Shown here in pieces: positions 11,040 to 22,254 of a stretch of DNA of 64,000 nucleotides (positions are counted from its first letter, which is position 1; every line of letters starts with the position of its first letter). The translations under genes were made by a program, and so were the position numbers. The notes under the pieces were generated by a model. That model was not told the DNA's origin and searched no databases. It saw only the letters and a program-made list of their open reading frames with translations. The DNA is from Panorpa germanica (lineage: Eukaryota; Arthropoda; Insecta; Mecoptera; Panorpidae), in the NCBI GenBank assembly GCA_963678705.1, contig OY783218.1:3420152-3484151 (forward strand). The letters are read 5' to 3'.

Positions 11040-12599
11040 TTAAATAAGTGAACATAAAGATTGTTTTAACTTCATGTATATTTCTTCAGCGGAAGAATTT
11101 GTGCTTTTCCACAAATACATCGTAACTCTCTCTTCTTATATGGTTCTTATGTCCTAAAGTGGTCTATGTTCTCTATATAGACTTCATATTGGCAAAACTT
11201 CTTATTGACACTAAATAACGTTATTATTAAATTCACAATCAACTAGAGACTAGAGTATTGAAAAATAAAAATTTGAGAGATGTTTCGCACCACGCTATAT
11301 ATGCCGCCATGTGTTGCTCGGCTTGTGTTAGTAGAGAACTACGAACGAACACGCCAATCAACAACAATGTTCATCGTTATTCGGGAGAATTCATCGCAAT
11401 GCAATGCCCTGTTCAATCATATTGTTTCCTTCGCCATGAATTCTACTACCAACCAAATTCTGATAGATGTAAACAAATGTCTCTTTCTACCAAGCATTCC
11501 ACTCCAGAGAGAGTGGAATAATATCTAAAATAAAAGCAGCAGTTGTGTGTTGGGAACAATAAGTACAGCTACATCAATTTGCACATTCCTATGACTAAAT
11601 TTCATTTCGATTATTACTGTAAATTTTTATTACCTTAATTAATTTCTTTATTTCGTTTTTTGCAAACCGGGACATAGATTAGTGACTGGACACAACCGTG
11701 TATCATGGGAAGTTATTCAAAACATGTGTAACTCATTTGTTTCTATCTAAAACATTTGTTGTAATAAAACCTAGCAAATATTTTGTATCGTTGTTCGTAC
11801 TGCGTCATATGCAACCTATATCACATGACCTCCAAATTTGACAGGTGTACATTTCTGTAAGCGTGACTGAATATAATAAAGTGAAATTTGAAAATAATTG
11901 ATACCATCAATAAGTAAAAGTAATATTCATACCTGAGATACTGTATCAAAAGTATTTATTCATAAAGTCTAATTTAACATTTAGCAAATCAGCGAATGAG
12001 TTGAACAAAAGATACAGTTATTTATAAACTTGCAAAAAAAAACTTACAAAGATCAAAGCGAATTCATTAAATAGAAATTATAAGACATGAATATATATAC
12101 GTATATGTGTGTGTGTGTGTGAATCCACGGGCGTGCACAGAAATTTTATAAAAGGGCAACACGTCAACGGAAATTTGTTGCAGACTAAATTCTATTTTGT
12201 TATTTACAGATGGTTGTTGCCACAAACTAAATACAGACCGACACCATCTCTATTCAAACGTCTGGTCAATATCTGGTTCAATATCGTATATTGGAGTTAT
12301 TACGTATAGCACACATTATCATGAGAACAAGCTAAAACGAAGTGAAGAGTCGAGACATTGGTGATCTAGCAGGGACGTTTTAGTTAACTGGTTGTAAATC
12401 AGTTTTGTACTGTTTTAGAGGAAACAAAACACTCAATACAAAAAATAAGCTCTCGGTAATAACGAAATATATGAGAGACGAACAAATATTGAGACCCAGT
12501 TAAAATGAATTTTCGCCTATTAAAATAATTTTCTTATGCATATAATAGCTCGACAAATTACCTATAATTATTATCAAATTTATATCAACTTAATTAAAA
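11040..12599. other. No gene seen; GT microsatellite
   Basis: A (GT)n run lies at about 12106-12121. Two overlapping plus frames of 82-87 codons (11258-11528) lack recognisable content and compete with each other, so neither is called. Confidence 0.4.
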
Positions 12600-12925
12600 T
12601 TCAAATATAATATTTTTAAAAAGTAATAATAAATTTGACAATGCTGCCGAAAGAAATGTATGATGGTGTAAAACTAGCTTAACTTTATTTATTTCTTGAA
12701 GTACAATCTCGTTTTATTTTGAATTATATTAGGAAATTGATATTTTAATCTAATTTAATCTATTTTAAACTATGAGCCTTGGGTCACTAAAATTTTGAGA
12801 CACCTTGTATTTTAACTATTTGTATCGATCCTCCAAATTTCACGACATTTTCATCATTTATGTAAAGGTCCAGTACCTCCTTAATATTTAATTTTAATTG
12901 GTATTTCTAATACAATGTTGTTTAT
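12600..12925 (+). repeat. Family I interspersed repeat, copy 1
   Basis: It shares GGTCACTAAAATTTTGA, ATCGATNCTCCAAATTTCAC and CATTTNNGTAAAGGT with 29440-29930, along with flanking blocks. No coding sequence is evident. Confidence 0.55.
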
Positions 12926-13166
12926 TGATTTAAGATAACTTAAGTATGGACAGATAGTTTTATTAGGAATGAAAAGAATATATTTATCCGTGTTAAAGTG
13001 TACTAATGCGAAACAACTGGAATACACTGTTCTGAAAAAATCGGTGTCACGGTCGGGCAGTCCTGAAATCGCTGCTTTTAGAAATATACAATGTAAATGT
13101 TCTTAAATTTAATAGAAATGTAATAGACAAATGAATATTTAAATTAGGAATTCGGGTATATTAATT

Positions 13167-13540
13167 AATGGGCTTGTGACCTCATATTTTAGTGGCCGAT
13201 TTTTCAATTGTTGATTGAAATTGATGTTAATAAATGTGTATTGGCGTGTCTATTTTAATAAATATGTAAATATTGACGGAGATATAATAATTAAAAGCTT
13301 GAATTGTAGTTTTAGCGCTAGAAATGGTCCACCATATTTGTATGACGTGAAATGCATTTTAACGTACAACGTTGAATCCCTTTAATAATTAAAGAGACAA
13401 AATGACTTTTTTAATTGTTAATATCTCCCAACATATAATGAGTTATTAAAAAATAATTGAACATTTGAGGTTCAAGTAACCCACTTTATCAATATATAGT
13501 ACACTTTTATAGAAATTAAGACATAGGACACAAGCCCATT
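13167..13540 (+). mobile_element. Family J TIR element, copy 1 (internal deletion)
   Basis: It starts AATGGGCTTGTGACCTCAT and ends ATAGGACACAAGCCCATT, so the termini are inverted repeats. It matches 24671-25372 but lacks about 330 bp of that copy's centre, the junction lying near 13371. Both copies carry TTGGCGTGTCTATTTTA and AATTAAAGAGACAAAATG. Non-autonomous. Confidence 0.75.
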
Positions 13541-13544
13541 GTAA

Positions 13545-14425
13545 AATATTTTGAATTTATTATTTTGAGTATATGTGTGTGTTATGAAAATTAATATACG
13601 GAATCAGAATTCTTTTGCATTGAGAATGTTACAGAAATGTTATACGTTTTTTAAAGAGTCTGTATTTAAAATAAAAATCTTACAAAATCGTTGCATCTTA
13701 TATACTCGTAGTAAAATTAAAAATAATAAAAAAAAACAACGTATTACGAATTAGAAGCAGAAGTTACTCTCACTCTCTTCACTATTATATAATGTATGAC
13801 TTTTCAACTTTGGCACAGTTCTAAATTTTCTAATAATATTTATATTACAACCTAAGTTGTATTGTATGTAAATGAACGTATAAATATTAAATAACAAATC
13901 ACGCTATATAATTTATCGATTTGTCAACAACATAGAAATTCATTATTTTGTTAGACCACACCTTCGACATCATTGATATATATTATCATTTCAATAAATA
14001 TGCTGTGAACATTACAAAAGATAGAACAATACAAAATGTAATATTAAGGTAATCAATATTACGAAATAATAAAACTCATTTCCGTTTCTTGTATTAAGTA
14101 GGCGTTAAAATGAAAAGAAATAAATAAATTAAAAAATGTTATGGTTATTTTGAAAGAACGGCAGGTACGTCAGGTGATCGCGTACAAAGTAGAAAGGAAG
14201 AAATGGTTCTCACATAGAGATGGCGTTAATATATATATTGGCGTGATAAGTCATAAATCTTCCTTTGTAAGTTAAAGTTTGATATTTCAAATCAAAACGT
14301 TGTTTAGTATTAAGGATCTTCTTTATATTTAATCATATACACCTATTTAAGCGCTAAAGGTAGTCCCCTTTAAATCAAGTGGCGCTGGTTATGCTGTTTG
14401 CAAATATTTTCTTTAGCAGCTTCAA
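13545..14425. other. No gene seen
   Basis: AT-rich DNA without recognisable features. Confidence 0.45.
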
Positions 14426-14429
14426 TTTT

Positions 14430-14580
14430 GATGAGTGGGTTCTAAGATAAGAACTCAACTCAATTTCCTACAAATTGTGTAGCACTGTAAAGTAGAGCAC
14501 TTCACTTAAAATTAATAATAACTCAAAACAGCAATGCAATTTTGCCCATATTTCTTAAACCCATTATAAATATATATTTA
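14430..14580 (+). repeat. Family E repeat, copy 1
   Basis: It resembles 54650-54845, sharing GTTCTAAGATAA, ACTTCAC and AATTTTGCCCATATTTC. Only two copies are in the window and the class is unknown. Confidence 0.4.
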
Positions 14581-14873
14581 ACAAATTTTTTAACGTTAAG
14601 GTAGTTGCACCGTGAAACTACTTTTCGATAGACTTTTCTTTAAAAACTTACGCCAAGAATAACGTTTACTATATACATAAAGCGAACTTTAAATTTTTGA
14701 CGGTTCTAATGCATTTTTAACATTGGCATCTCACCTTAACCATAAATATTTGAAAGTATGTGTGGGTAAATGTTCGGAGCAGTGGCGATTGTTGGCTACA
14801 GGAATTGATAGTGCACTTTACTAGTTTATAGAGACTTAAAGTTGTAATAAAACGACATTTTCTTACTAATAAT

Positions 14874-14879
14874 TTTATT
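14874..14879 (-). promoter_or_regulatory. Possible poly(A) signal AATAAA
   Basis: Canonical hexamer on the minus strand, 65 bases downstream of the stop of the 14944-15166 exon candidate. The position suits a short 3' UTR. The hexamer is common by chance in AT-rich DNA. Confidence 0.3.
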
Positions 14880-14943
14880 TTTTATATATTAAATCAATCT
14901 GACAACTTTTACCTTCGGCGAAATGGTAAATGGTCATGTCATG

Positions 14944-15166
14944 TTATTTCAGCAAGCCCCGACAATATTCAGTCTCGTGCGGCATAAGGCCAACTCCAGA
15001 TTCTTCATATAGTTTGCGCTGAGTATCTTCTGTCTCACGCGCTAGACGATGTATCTCATATTCCATAGAGATACATTGAGCAGCTACGTGCGCTGTGAAG
15101 AGCGACGGGGAATATCTCTTCGAGAGAAAATAAGTTTGAATTAATTCGGCATAGAGATTAAGTTGT
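14944..15166 (-). CDS. Candidate last coding exon of an unidentified gene
   Basis: This is the best host-coding candidate in the window. On the minus strand a 73-codon frame runs to a TAA at 14944-14946. It opens just after a CATACAG acceptor (AG at 15167-15168) that follows a mixed A/T tract. The peptide starts QLNLYAELIQTYFLSKRYSP, continues through AAQCISMEYEIHRLARETED, and ends GVGLMPHETEYCRGLLK. Its mix of E, R, Q, Y and H looks coding and partly helical. There is no start codon, as expected for an internal or terminal exon. An AATAAA on the minus strand (14874-14879) lies 65 bases past the stop. I do not recognise the family. Upstream exons should lie at higher coordinates but were not found. 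It sits between two halves of repeat O, so a captured or inserted fragment is an alternative. Confidence 0.45.
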
Positions 15167-15314
15167 CTGTATGTAATTAGGGTATGATATTTTATGATTC
15201 TTTTTTCTTTTTCAAGTTATACATATTTGGTAGTGCAGCGCACGAATGCACTTAAGGTGCAGTCGCACCTGGTTCTGACTATACAATACCACGGTGGAAA
15301 TACTTTAAATTTAA

Positions 15315-15825
15315 ACATGCAAGTAGTGATAAAATACATACTATATATCATAAACAAACCTAATACTGATTGTAAAATACCTATACGAGTACGTATGTAA
15401 AATTAATGGAACTAAGTAGCGTAAAATATTTCTATTAATGCTTAATTAATTATATGTATATATACAAGTTATCGTTATTAATCAGTTATTAATTTCTAAA
15501 AAATAATATTCCAACAATGCAACTGTCAAAACACAATGACGAGTGGTATTTATAAACAAGTACCAACACAACAAAACAAAACACAGATTTGTTTATGAGA
15601 GTTGTTTATACAACCTAGAATAGTTTAGACAATAAATAATATTTGGATAGCACATATTCAAGATTATCTTATTGGTATATATGAATTATTCAATGAGTCT
15701 GAAACAGAGTGACTACAAAATACTGACACATTAATTTTGATGGTTATTTGGGCCGGGATAAGTGCCAGGCCAAGCGGGCTATGGTGCGGATTACCATTTT
15801 ATAGGGGCGCTTTATTCATAAATTT
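15315..15825. other. No gene seen; GC-richer patch
   Basis: Bases 15747-15795 are GC-rich (GGCCGGGATAAGTGCCAGGC) and look like a transposon end, but no partner was found. The rest is AT-rich. Confidence 0.35.
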
Positions 15826-15829
15826 TACC

Positions 15830-16060
15830 ATTTGTTCTTTTTTCTTAATTAATTTAACGTCAACCTATTTCCGATGTATTAGTCCTATCAAGGCGACCTC
15901 CTACTATATTGGAAGTATTCATGGTATCGTGCCTTATATTTGTGGGCAACATAATCAATTTAATTTGTGAACAACCAAGTCTAAAAATATAACTCCGGGA
16001 TCGAACTTGAAGACACAGCATTCTAGCATCATTACTCTCGCCTACTGTGTTCTCATTTGT
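15830..16060 (-). mobile_element. tRNA-derived SINE, near complete
   Basis: From the minus-strand side the head includes ACAGTAGGCGAGAGTAATGA (A-box region), then AAGTTCGATCCCGGAG (B box). It ends in the conserved tail ATCGGAAATAGGTTGACGTT followed by A/T-rich sequence. Same family as 16645-16925. Confidence 0.7.
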
Positions 16061-16061
16061 T

Positions 16062-16550
16062 GTCAAAAAATCTTTGGGATAGAACTGATGGTTGTTACAC
16101 TTAACTAGATGATGAAGAAACACCATATTTCGGTGACATTTGTGACGCAGATATTGTGTTTCATTACTAAACTTAGATTAAAATAAAAATATCACAACTT
16201 TTCACAAAAATTTTGCGTTTTTCTATTGATTTAAAATGACTGCACTTGTTGAAAGACCAGATTAGACTGGACGCTTCATTATGTATAAAACCCTTCAGCA
16301 GCCTTCAAAAGTTAAGAAAAGGTTATTTACAATAAAATGAATTGAGTATAAAAAAGAAAAGAAATTTTTACTTAGAAAAATTTAGATTATTGACTGGATA
16401 CAATTGTATTTCAAATAAAAGAGAAATAGTTATTTTTAGAAGACCTCCTAGTAATCTTTTAAGTATTTTAAGCCTGGCATAGTTTGCTTTATTTTAGTTT
16501 GAAATTTTGCTTTAAATATTATTTAAAAAATAATACCTTCTTCATTTTCG
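16062..16550. other. No gene seen
   Basis: AT-rich DNA without recognisable features. Confidence 0.4.
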
Positions 16551-16554
16551 ATAA

Positions 16555-16625
16555 AAAAAAATTTTTTAATTGGTGATAGGACTCATCATCGGAAATTGAC
16601 CAATGTTAAATAAATTAAATAAAGA
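16555..16625 (+). mobile_element. SINE tail fragment
   Basis: GGTGATAGGACTCATCATCG then GAAATTGACCAATGTTAAAT is the 3' tail of the window's tRNA-derived SINE. It lies about 20 bases upstream of a more complete copy in the same orientation. Confidence 0.6.
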
Positions 16626-16644
16626 ACTAAAATAAATAGATAAA

Positions 16645-16925
16645 TTAACGGCACAGTGACCAAGAGCGTTGATGCTTAATGCCAGATAACTGCGTCTTTA
16701 GGTTCGATCCCCGGACCAGAGCTATATTTTCTGGTCTTAGTTGTATCAAAGATGATGATATGAGAGTTCACAAATATCATATAAGTATTAGGTAGTGCTG
16801 TAGGAGACGTATACGAGCCCATGGCACCATAAAAATTGCCAACAATAGTAACAGGTCCTCCAGATGATAGGACATAGCATCGGAAATAGACCGACGTGAA
16901 ATAAATTAAATTAAAAAAAATTGTA
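16645..16925 (+). mobile_element. tRNA-derived SINE, most complete copy
   Basis: The order is tRNA-like head with A box (GGCACAGTGACCAAGAGCG) and B box (GGTTCGATCCCCGG, about 16701-16714), then a unique body. It ends with the tail GATAGGACATAGCATCGGAA, ATAGACCGACGT and an A/T-rich end with an A run near 16915. At about 280 bp it sets the family length. SINEs of this type are transcribed by pol III and depend on a LINE for mobility; the partner LINE is not evident. Confidence 0.75.
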
Positions 16926-16929
16926 GTAT

Positions 16930-17700
16930 GTAGTCTGAGATAATGTAAAAGAACCTTCGGAACACCGTGTGCCAAATATTTGTGTAAACATATGAGTATT
17001 AATAGGACAAATTAAATGAAAGTATGACTTGGCAAATACATTATATAAATTAATTAGTAATTAAGCTGAGTCGCTCTTAAACACCACAAAAAAAAATCAA
17101 TAGCAATTTGGTCTTCTCGTTGTCAAACCTCAAGTACTCGTATTTATATTAGTGAACGTCAAAAGTAAAACCAAACGAACAAATAAATTACAAGCTGAAG
17201 TTGAGGTTCGACTCAAAGAGAGACAGGTAAATGTATTCCTTTACTTCTTTAAGTAGTTTATCTTCAACTGTCGCTTTCTTGGATAATAATAGAGTACAAA
17301 TAGCGAGGAATAACAACTTATTTACCTCATGACTTATTACGATCTATTTATCTTCAATAATAAAGCAAAGAAAATAACTTATTTCTAGAAATTCTCACGA
17401 TTTGAATAAAAACATTCTTATTTCTTAACTTGTCGAAAATATTAAAAGAATTGAGCATGTTAATAAGAAATATGTTTTCTAGCTTAAGGCATAAGCAGAC
17501 TAAAAACATTTTGTTTCTTAAGAATAAGTGCTTGGATTAGGTGCTCAAACTGTTCCTGTCCAGTCAATCAAAAAACATGGATGTTACCTTACATTCATAT
17601 AATATTTTACTTAAACAAAACCTAGCAGCATTTAATCTAAAAGAGTCATATTTTACTGATATTTTAAAAGCCACTAATTCTAAAACTATTATATTTTTTT
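16930..17700. other. No gene seen
   Basis: AT-rich DNA. The 129-codon frame at 17541-17930 crosses the SINE and family H repeats and is not a gene. Confidence 0.45.
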
Positions 17701-17702
17701 AC

Positions 17703-18285
17703 TTTAATTTATTTAACATTGGTCTGTTTCCAATGCAGAAACTTATCATAGACGACCACCTACTATGCTGGCTGTTTTATTGGTGGTGTGATCTCATATA
17801 TGTGGGCTACACTACTGCCTCCAATTTTATTAGGAATTGTAAATATTTAATCACACTTATGTGTTGCTCTGAAATCAAACTCTTTTTTTTTAGTAATTTA
17901 CATACACATTATAATAATTTCACTGTTTAACTTAATCAAAGAAACGACGTTTAAATTTTATTATTTAAATTGCCAATTCCTTTTTATCTAATTTTATAAT
18001 AACTTAACAATATGCACAGCGAGTTCTATCAATTCCAAATATCAACTGTGTTGGCCGTTATTTCTCACAACGTCATCTACGGAGTCCATGAGTATATGGT
18101 CACTGTTTTACCGATAGACGAGTTTTGTAAAAACTAAAGAAATATAGTTTCTTTACATATATGTATATAATCAATTTAGCTTGGCAACGAACAAACCCAA
18201 AAAATATAATTCTGGTCCGGAGATCGAAGCCGAGGACCCAGTAGTCTGCGTTAAGCACTAATACTCTCGTGTATAATCCTTAAAA
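17703..18285 (-). mobile_element. SINE split by a family H insertion
   Basis: The SINE tail (17703-17827, TTGGTCTGTTTCCAATG) and head (18172-18285, with GGTCCGGAGATCGAAGCC as a decayed B box) are separated by a 344-bp family H copy. CAATTT stands at both junctions (17822-17827 and 18172-18177) and looks like the target duplication of the H insertion. Confidence 0.65.
17828..18171 (-). mobile_element. Family H element, copy inserted in a SINE
   Basis: It matches 7240-7575 and 31525-31920 in inverse orientation. Its ends are defined by interruption of a SINE and by a 6-bp CAATTT duplication. This gives the family length, about 344 bp, with ends TATACATATATGTAAAG and CAATTCCTAATAAAA. Its presence inside the SINE shows H was mobile after that SINE copy. 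Confidence 0.65.
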
Positions 18286-18289
18286 AGGT

Positions 18290-18645
18290 GTTGTTAAGAT
18301 GTTTTATGGATATACTAATGCGCACAAGGGTACACTTATTTTTCCGAAAACTGAAAAAAAATAGGTCACAAAACGTTGTAGATTTTTTTTGCTTAAATAC
18401 ACATAACTGTGTTTTTAGTTATTCCTCTTCCCAAAAATCATGTGTTTAAGATTGCGGACTGATAAAATTAATTTAATGCTGGAATCACATTGAAACTATA
18501 CGTGCGTTTGCTTGTCACGTGTGCGTATGCTTGCCGCCTGTGTTGATACTTTTTGGATTCACAAGTTCAGCGCAAAGGTCGGACAAAGATACGCGCGTAT
18601 GCGGGTCCAATGTGACTTTTTCCTAAAGTTAATCTTATGTGACAG
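18290..18645. other. No gene seen
   Basis: Nothing recognisable. GTGCGTTTGCTTGTCACGTG with GTGCGTATGCTTGCCGCCTG (about 18501-18541) forms an imperfect direct repeat. Confidence 0.35.
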
Positions 18646-18649
18646 ACCA

Positions 18650-19035
18650 ATACAGTTAAGTTAGTTCCAGCATGAACTCACTTTTCAATAGATTTTAATT
18701 TTTCTTTTGTTTATAGACTAGTTTCAGAATTTTTGACCGTTTAGAATACGAGATATCTAATAATTAAGTTAGCAATTTTCAGGCCCACCTACTATTTGAA
18801 GCATGTAAACGTTCTTTGCATGGTCAATGATGATCCGGCAACGCTGCGCGCAAAATTATCTCGAGTAGTGTAGAATAAAGAACAGGAATTTTAAATCTTT
18901 GATGGTCTAATGCATTTTTAACATTGCATGCATTTTGTAACGTAACCAAAAATATTTGATAGTGCAGAGGTTTTGAATTTCTGATAATACTATACCACGC
19001 TGGAATACCTTAATTCCAAAACAACAATTTCATTA
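18650..19035 (+). repeat. Family O repeat, copy 2
   Basis: An uninterrupted counterpart of 14590-15310. It shows that the halves of copy 1 were once adjacent. No ORF. Confidence 0.5.
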
Positions 19036-19368
19036 CATGTCTATAAATTAATACATTTTACACGCTATAAAATAATCATTGTAAATTCCTTAGATTATTA
19101 TAATTTCTAATACACTACATTATTAAACTTTACCATTTCACTTAATCAAAAACACGATAAATACTTATAATTCTAATCTAATATACTTGCAGTATAGTGC
19201 AATACATGTAAACATAAATAAGTAATTACAGCATAGAAACAAGCAAAAGTTATCTTATTAGCAACAGTCAACATGTTTACAGACTTAATTGGTAATTAGA
19301 TTTAATTTCATACAAAAAAACAGATTGAAATGTGTTTAAAATAAAGTTAACACAAATATAATGGTTGG

Positions 19369-19398
19369 TCTTGTGTTGTCTTGTGTTGTCTTGTGTTG
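19369..19398. repeat. Decamer tandem repeat, three units
   Basis: TTGTGTTGTC twice, then TTGTGTTGCG, head to tail. A related TGTGTTGTGTTG run lies at about 39886-39900. Confidence 0.7.
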
Positions 19399-19439
19399 CG
19401 ATTCGTTGATAGGATAGGACGAAGAACGAGAATGCTTAC

Positions 19440-19514
19440 GCCTCGCGGCTTGCGGCAGGTCGTGGGAAGAGCAGAATAGTCAAAGTTCTTTGCAACTATG
19501 TCAGTTGGGCGCAT
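19440..19514 (-). CDS. Candidate first coding exon, unidentified
   Basis: On the minus strand ATG (19512-19514) starts MRPTDIVAKNFDYSALPTTC then RKPRG. The sequence then meets GTAAGC (19434-19439), a usable 5' splice site. The segment is near 50% GC in AT-rich surroundings. Without splicing the frame runs on through the decamer repeat to a TAA at 19347-19349 (55 codons). Other ATGs lie just upstream in other frames, which weakens the start. No family is recognised, and it could be an untranslated or non-coding GC patch. Confidence 0.2.
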
Positions 19515-19824
19515 TGCATGTCACGATTGCATTGTGAACGGCTCCAGACTTTAACTAATACGTAGTTGATATTGGAAGATTGTGATTCGGTGAATAATAT
19601 TTTGTCAACTGTTTTAAAAAGTTGATTTTGAAAATAAATTAGAGTAAGATATTGGTTTTGATTTCAATATCAGTGCCGTGAATAGTAGCATCGTTATCCC
19701 GAACATTATTTGTGTTATCAGCACAGAATAAATACGAGGTCTAGTACGTACAATGATGAATAGAAAAAAAAAGTACACTCTATCTGATTGATAGACGATT
19801 AATATGTCTGGCATTTACTGGCAA

Positions 19825-20271
19825 CCCAGTAAACATTTTGATGAAATGGCATAGCTAGATGAAGTTCAGATTTCATATAGATGCCACCTATAAAAAAAGT
19901 TGTCGGAACCTTTTCATAGGAATATTCTTTCTCTTTCCAGCATCATACATTTAAATGGAGATATAGTTGTTGTCTCTTTTACTTTTGAAAGTATTTATTT
20001 TAGTAGAGATAAAATTCCATATTCATTTCACCAGAATATCATATAAAAGTAAACATGATATATCTGTCTCTGTTACACTTTAATGGTTTATTTGCAACTT
20101 CATTCAATACTGGTACGGTAGTGAGGCCAGGTGAAGTGATTGTATCATTTGTAGTTCATATCACTGACATTTCCCTTGAACGAGTGATATCAAATTGAAT
20201 TGTTTCATGATAAAAAAAAGTCATACGCATATTCAATATGATGTCAAAGTGACTCCAAAATGTTTACTGGG
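19825..20271. mobile_element. Family C MITE, copy 2
   Basis: Left end CCCAGTAAACATTTTGATG, right end CTCCAAAATGTTTACTGGG. The terminal 16 bp are inverted copies. Subterminal DNA matches 23309-23751 in inverse orientation, so the two are opposite insertions of one family. No coding sequence. Confidence 0.7.
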
Positions 20272-20274
20272 ATT

Positions 20275-21885
20275 CTTACGAGTCTACAGGTTCGCACTGT
20301 TCGCTTTAAACGCATTGGCTTAATTGTATAAAATGTGTAAGAGAAGAGAAGCAAGCAACTCCATGACCTTCGTATTCCTTTTCTACAAATGAATATTATT
20401 TTTGAAACTAATGGCACTTTTTCAAATTTAAATACTTTCTCGATGCAGGATTCTCTAAATATAGAGATTTTACAAAATGTATAAAACAATCCTTTTATTG
20501 CTTTAGAAACATCAAAGTAATATATGGCAAGATAACCTCTCTTATATAGAAGTTCCTTATATAATTCCGTTATATAGAAATTTAATTTCAGGGTATAGTT
20601 AAATCCAATGAAAGTCGATTCCTCGAACCCGTAGAAGGCCGGCCCTGCTTATAATTATGCAGATAAATTGGCAATGCACAAAGTAATTCTTCGACAGTGT
20701 TTATTGATGGATTGCTGATTATATCTACAAGTTGGATTATTATAAACAATAGAAGAGCTTCCTTATGAGTCTCGAACTTTGAACTATGACTTGTAATGTC
20801 GTCGGTAGATGGTGGTAGTATCGCATCGCATCTATGTACTTGTAGGTCCCAATCATAGTGGTGCCTTATTAGCTATGCAGTTAACTACATATAGTCGTAG
20901 CTTTCTTACCAGAGGTTAACAACCTACTTAAGCATAACTAACATAAACCACATGGCATGTGTAAGTTTAATTAGTCACAGTGAAAATGTGATAAGATTTT
21001 ATTTAAGATAATTTCCTGAAATTACTCACGGTTCAAAGTAGAAAGTTTATACTTTTTTAAACTATTTGATATTAGACCATTGTTTATTTGATACGTGTTA
21101 AACACAGTTACGTGAATTTAAGGTTAACATAACAAAAGCTACCTATTACGTAATCAATGTTACCTAAAATACAACGTTTTGTAAATTGTTTTACTCCTTT
21201 GAAAAATAAACATTCTTTACTAGACCGTTTTAGGATTATAGTAAGTTAAGCTGTCCGTTTTAAGGGTTAAATTTTAATAAAGTCTACTGTTTGCAAAATG
21301 GGGCAGTTGATTTTTTTTTCTTTATTAATTCTACAATTTTTCATTTTTCTTTCATCCTTTTTATGTTTAAATGTGTCAAAGTCGAAAACTTGGAAGGGTC
21401 GCAAATTTTAAAATATATCAAAAAGTCTGTATTCCGGACGTAGTATAGTTAACATATAATGGGTTTTCAAATTAACATCTTTGACAAAATTATGACACTT
21501 TCAATTTTAAATAACTTGCAAAATAGTTCCGATATATTTGACTTAACCAAGGTAACCAAATTTCTCAAAAAGTATGTTTTTAAAAAACGTCTAAAGCTAA
21601 AGATTGTCAGTAATAAGTTACAAAATAGGGACTAAGTATAACTGGTTAAGGGTACACTAGAGACAAAACTGTCTTTAGACAGGTTTACATATCAAAATTA
21701 AGTAAATGATTAAAGACATAGCTTGTGTTCGAAAAAATCGAATGCAGGCTGCAATTTAAAAAATGTAGGTGAAGAGTAGATTGTTTATACTTTTCCATAG
21801 ATATTTCGAGAAAATTACATCAAAACAAATGCAGTTTGAACTTTATCCAAGCTGAAAGTGTTTAATCCAATAGCATAAAGCTAAA
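20275..21885. other. No gene seen; small repeat pieces
   Basis: Bases 20295-20345 (AAACGCATTGGCTTAATTGT then AAGAGAAGAGAAGC) are a family P fragment, as at 32045, 38050 and 38705. GGCCGGCCCTG at 20639-20649 resembles a hAT end. The remainder is AT-rich and unremarkable. Confidence 0.4.
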
Positions 21886-21889
21886 GGTT

Positions 21890-22250
21890 CCAGGCGATGC
21901 GATGAACGTTTGATTCCTCCAACGTGTGAGTCAAATATAGGAAGATTGACATGGCAAGTTTCCTGTTACACGGTGGAACGAATGTTTGATCCGAATGGTT
22001 TATTTATTTTATTAATTTGTTGATATTATTGACACTGACATCTTGAAAAAAAAAACTTTTAAGTAAATAAAGAAACTTTCAAATATAAAACCTTCCTTTG
22101 TTGGACGATTTGTGCAGCAATGCATGACATGTGGATCAAGTGTGTGGTGGGAGTAGAAAATTCCTTTTTGACGCGGGTCGAAAGACCAACAACAGCTCGA
22201 ACTGCTTCCAGCATGAGCGTTGGACACATGACGCCGACTTAACAGTCTAC
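21890..22250 (+). repeat. Family Q repeat, copy 1
   Basis: It aligns with 26640-26980 through ATTGACATGGCAAGTTTCCT, ACACGGTGGAACGAATGTTT, AACCTTCCTTTGTTG and TTTTTGACGCGGGTC. About 340 bp with no conserved frame. Class unknown. Confidence 0.6.
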
Positions 22251-22254
22251 GGTC

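Larger units (their letters stand above)
14590..15310 (+). repeat. Family O repeat, copy 1, split by 450 bp
   Basis: The left part (14590-14765) and right part (15216-15310) match the two adjoining halves of 18650-19035. Shared words include TCTAATGCATTTTTAACATT on the left and CTATAC(A)ATACCACGGTGG-like text on the right. The split falls near AATATTTG in both. The intervening 14766-15215 contains the coding-like exon described separately. Confidence 0.5.

Noticed and set aside
12106-12121. GT-rich run as a possible start of a 66-codon gene (12109-12309)
   Set aside because: A dinucleotide microsatellite provides the start of the frame; no coding signal follows.
17541-17930. 129-codon plus-strand ORF
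   Set aside because: It overlaps a SINE tail and a family H insertion; chance frame in AT-rich DNA.
15830-18285. tRNA genes suggested by B-box-like GGTTCGATCCC words
   Set aside because: The matches are heads of a dispersed SINE family with shared bodies and tails; no intact cloverleaf is evident.
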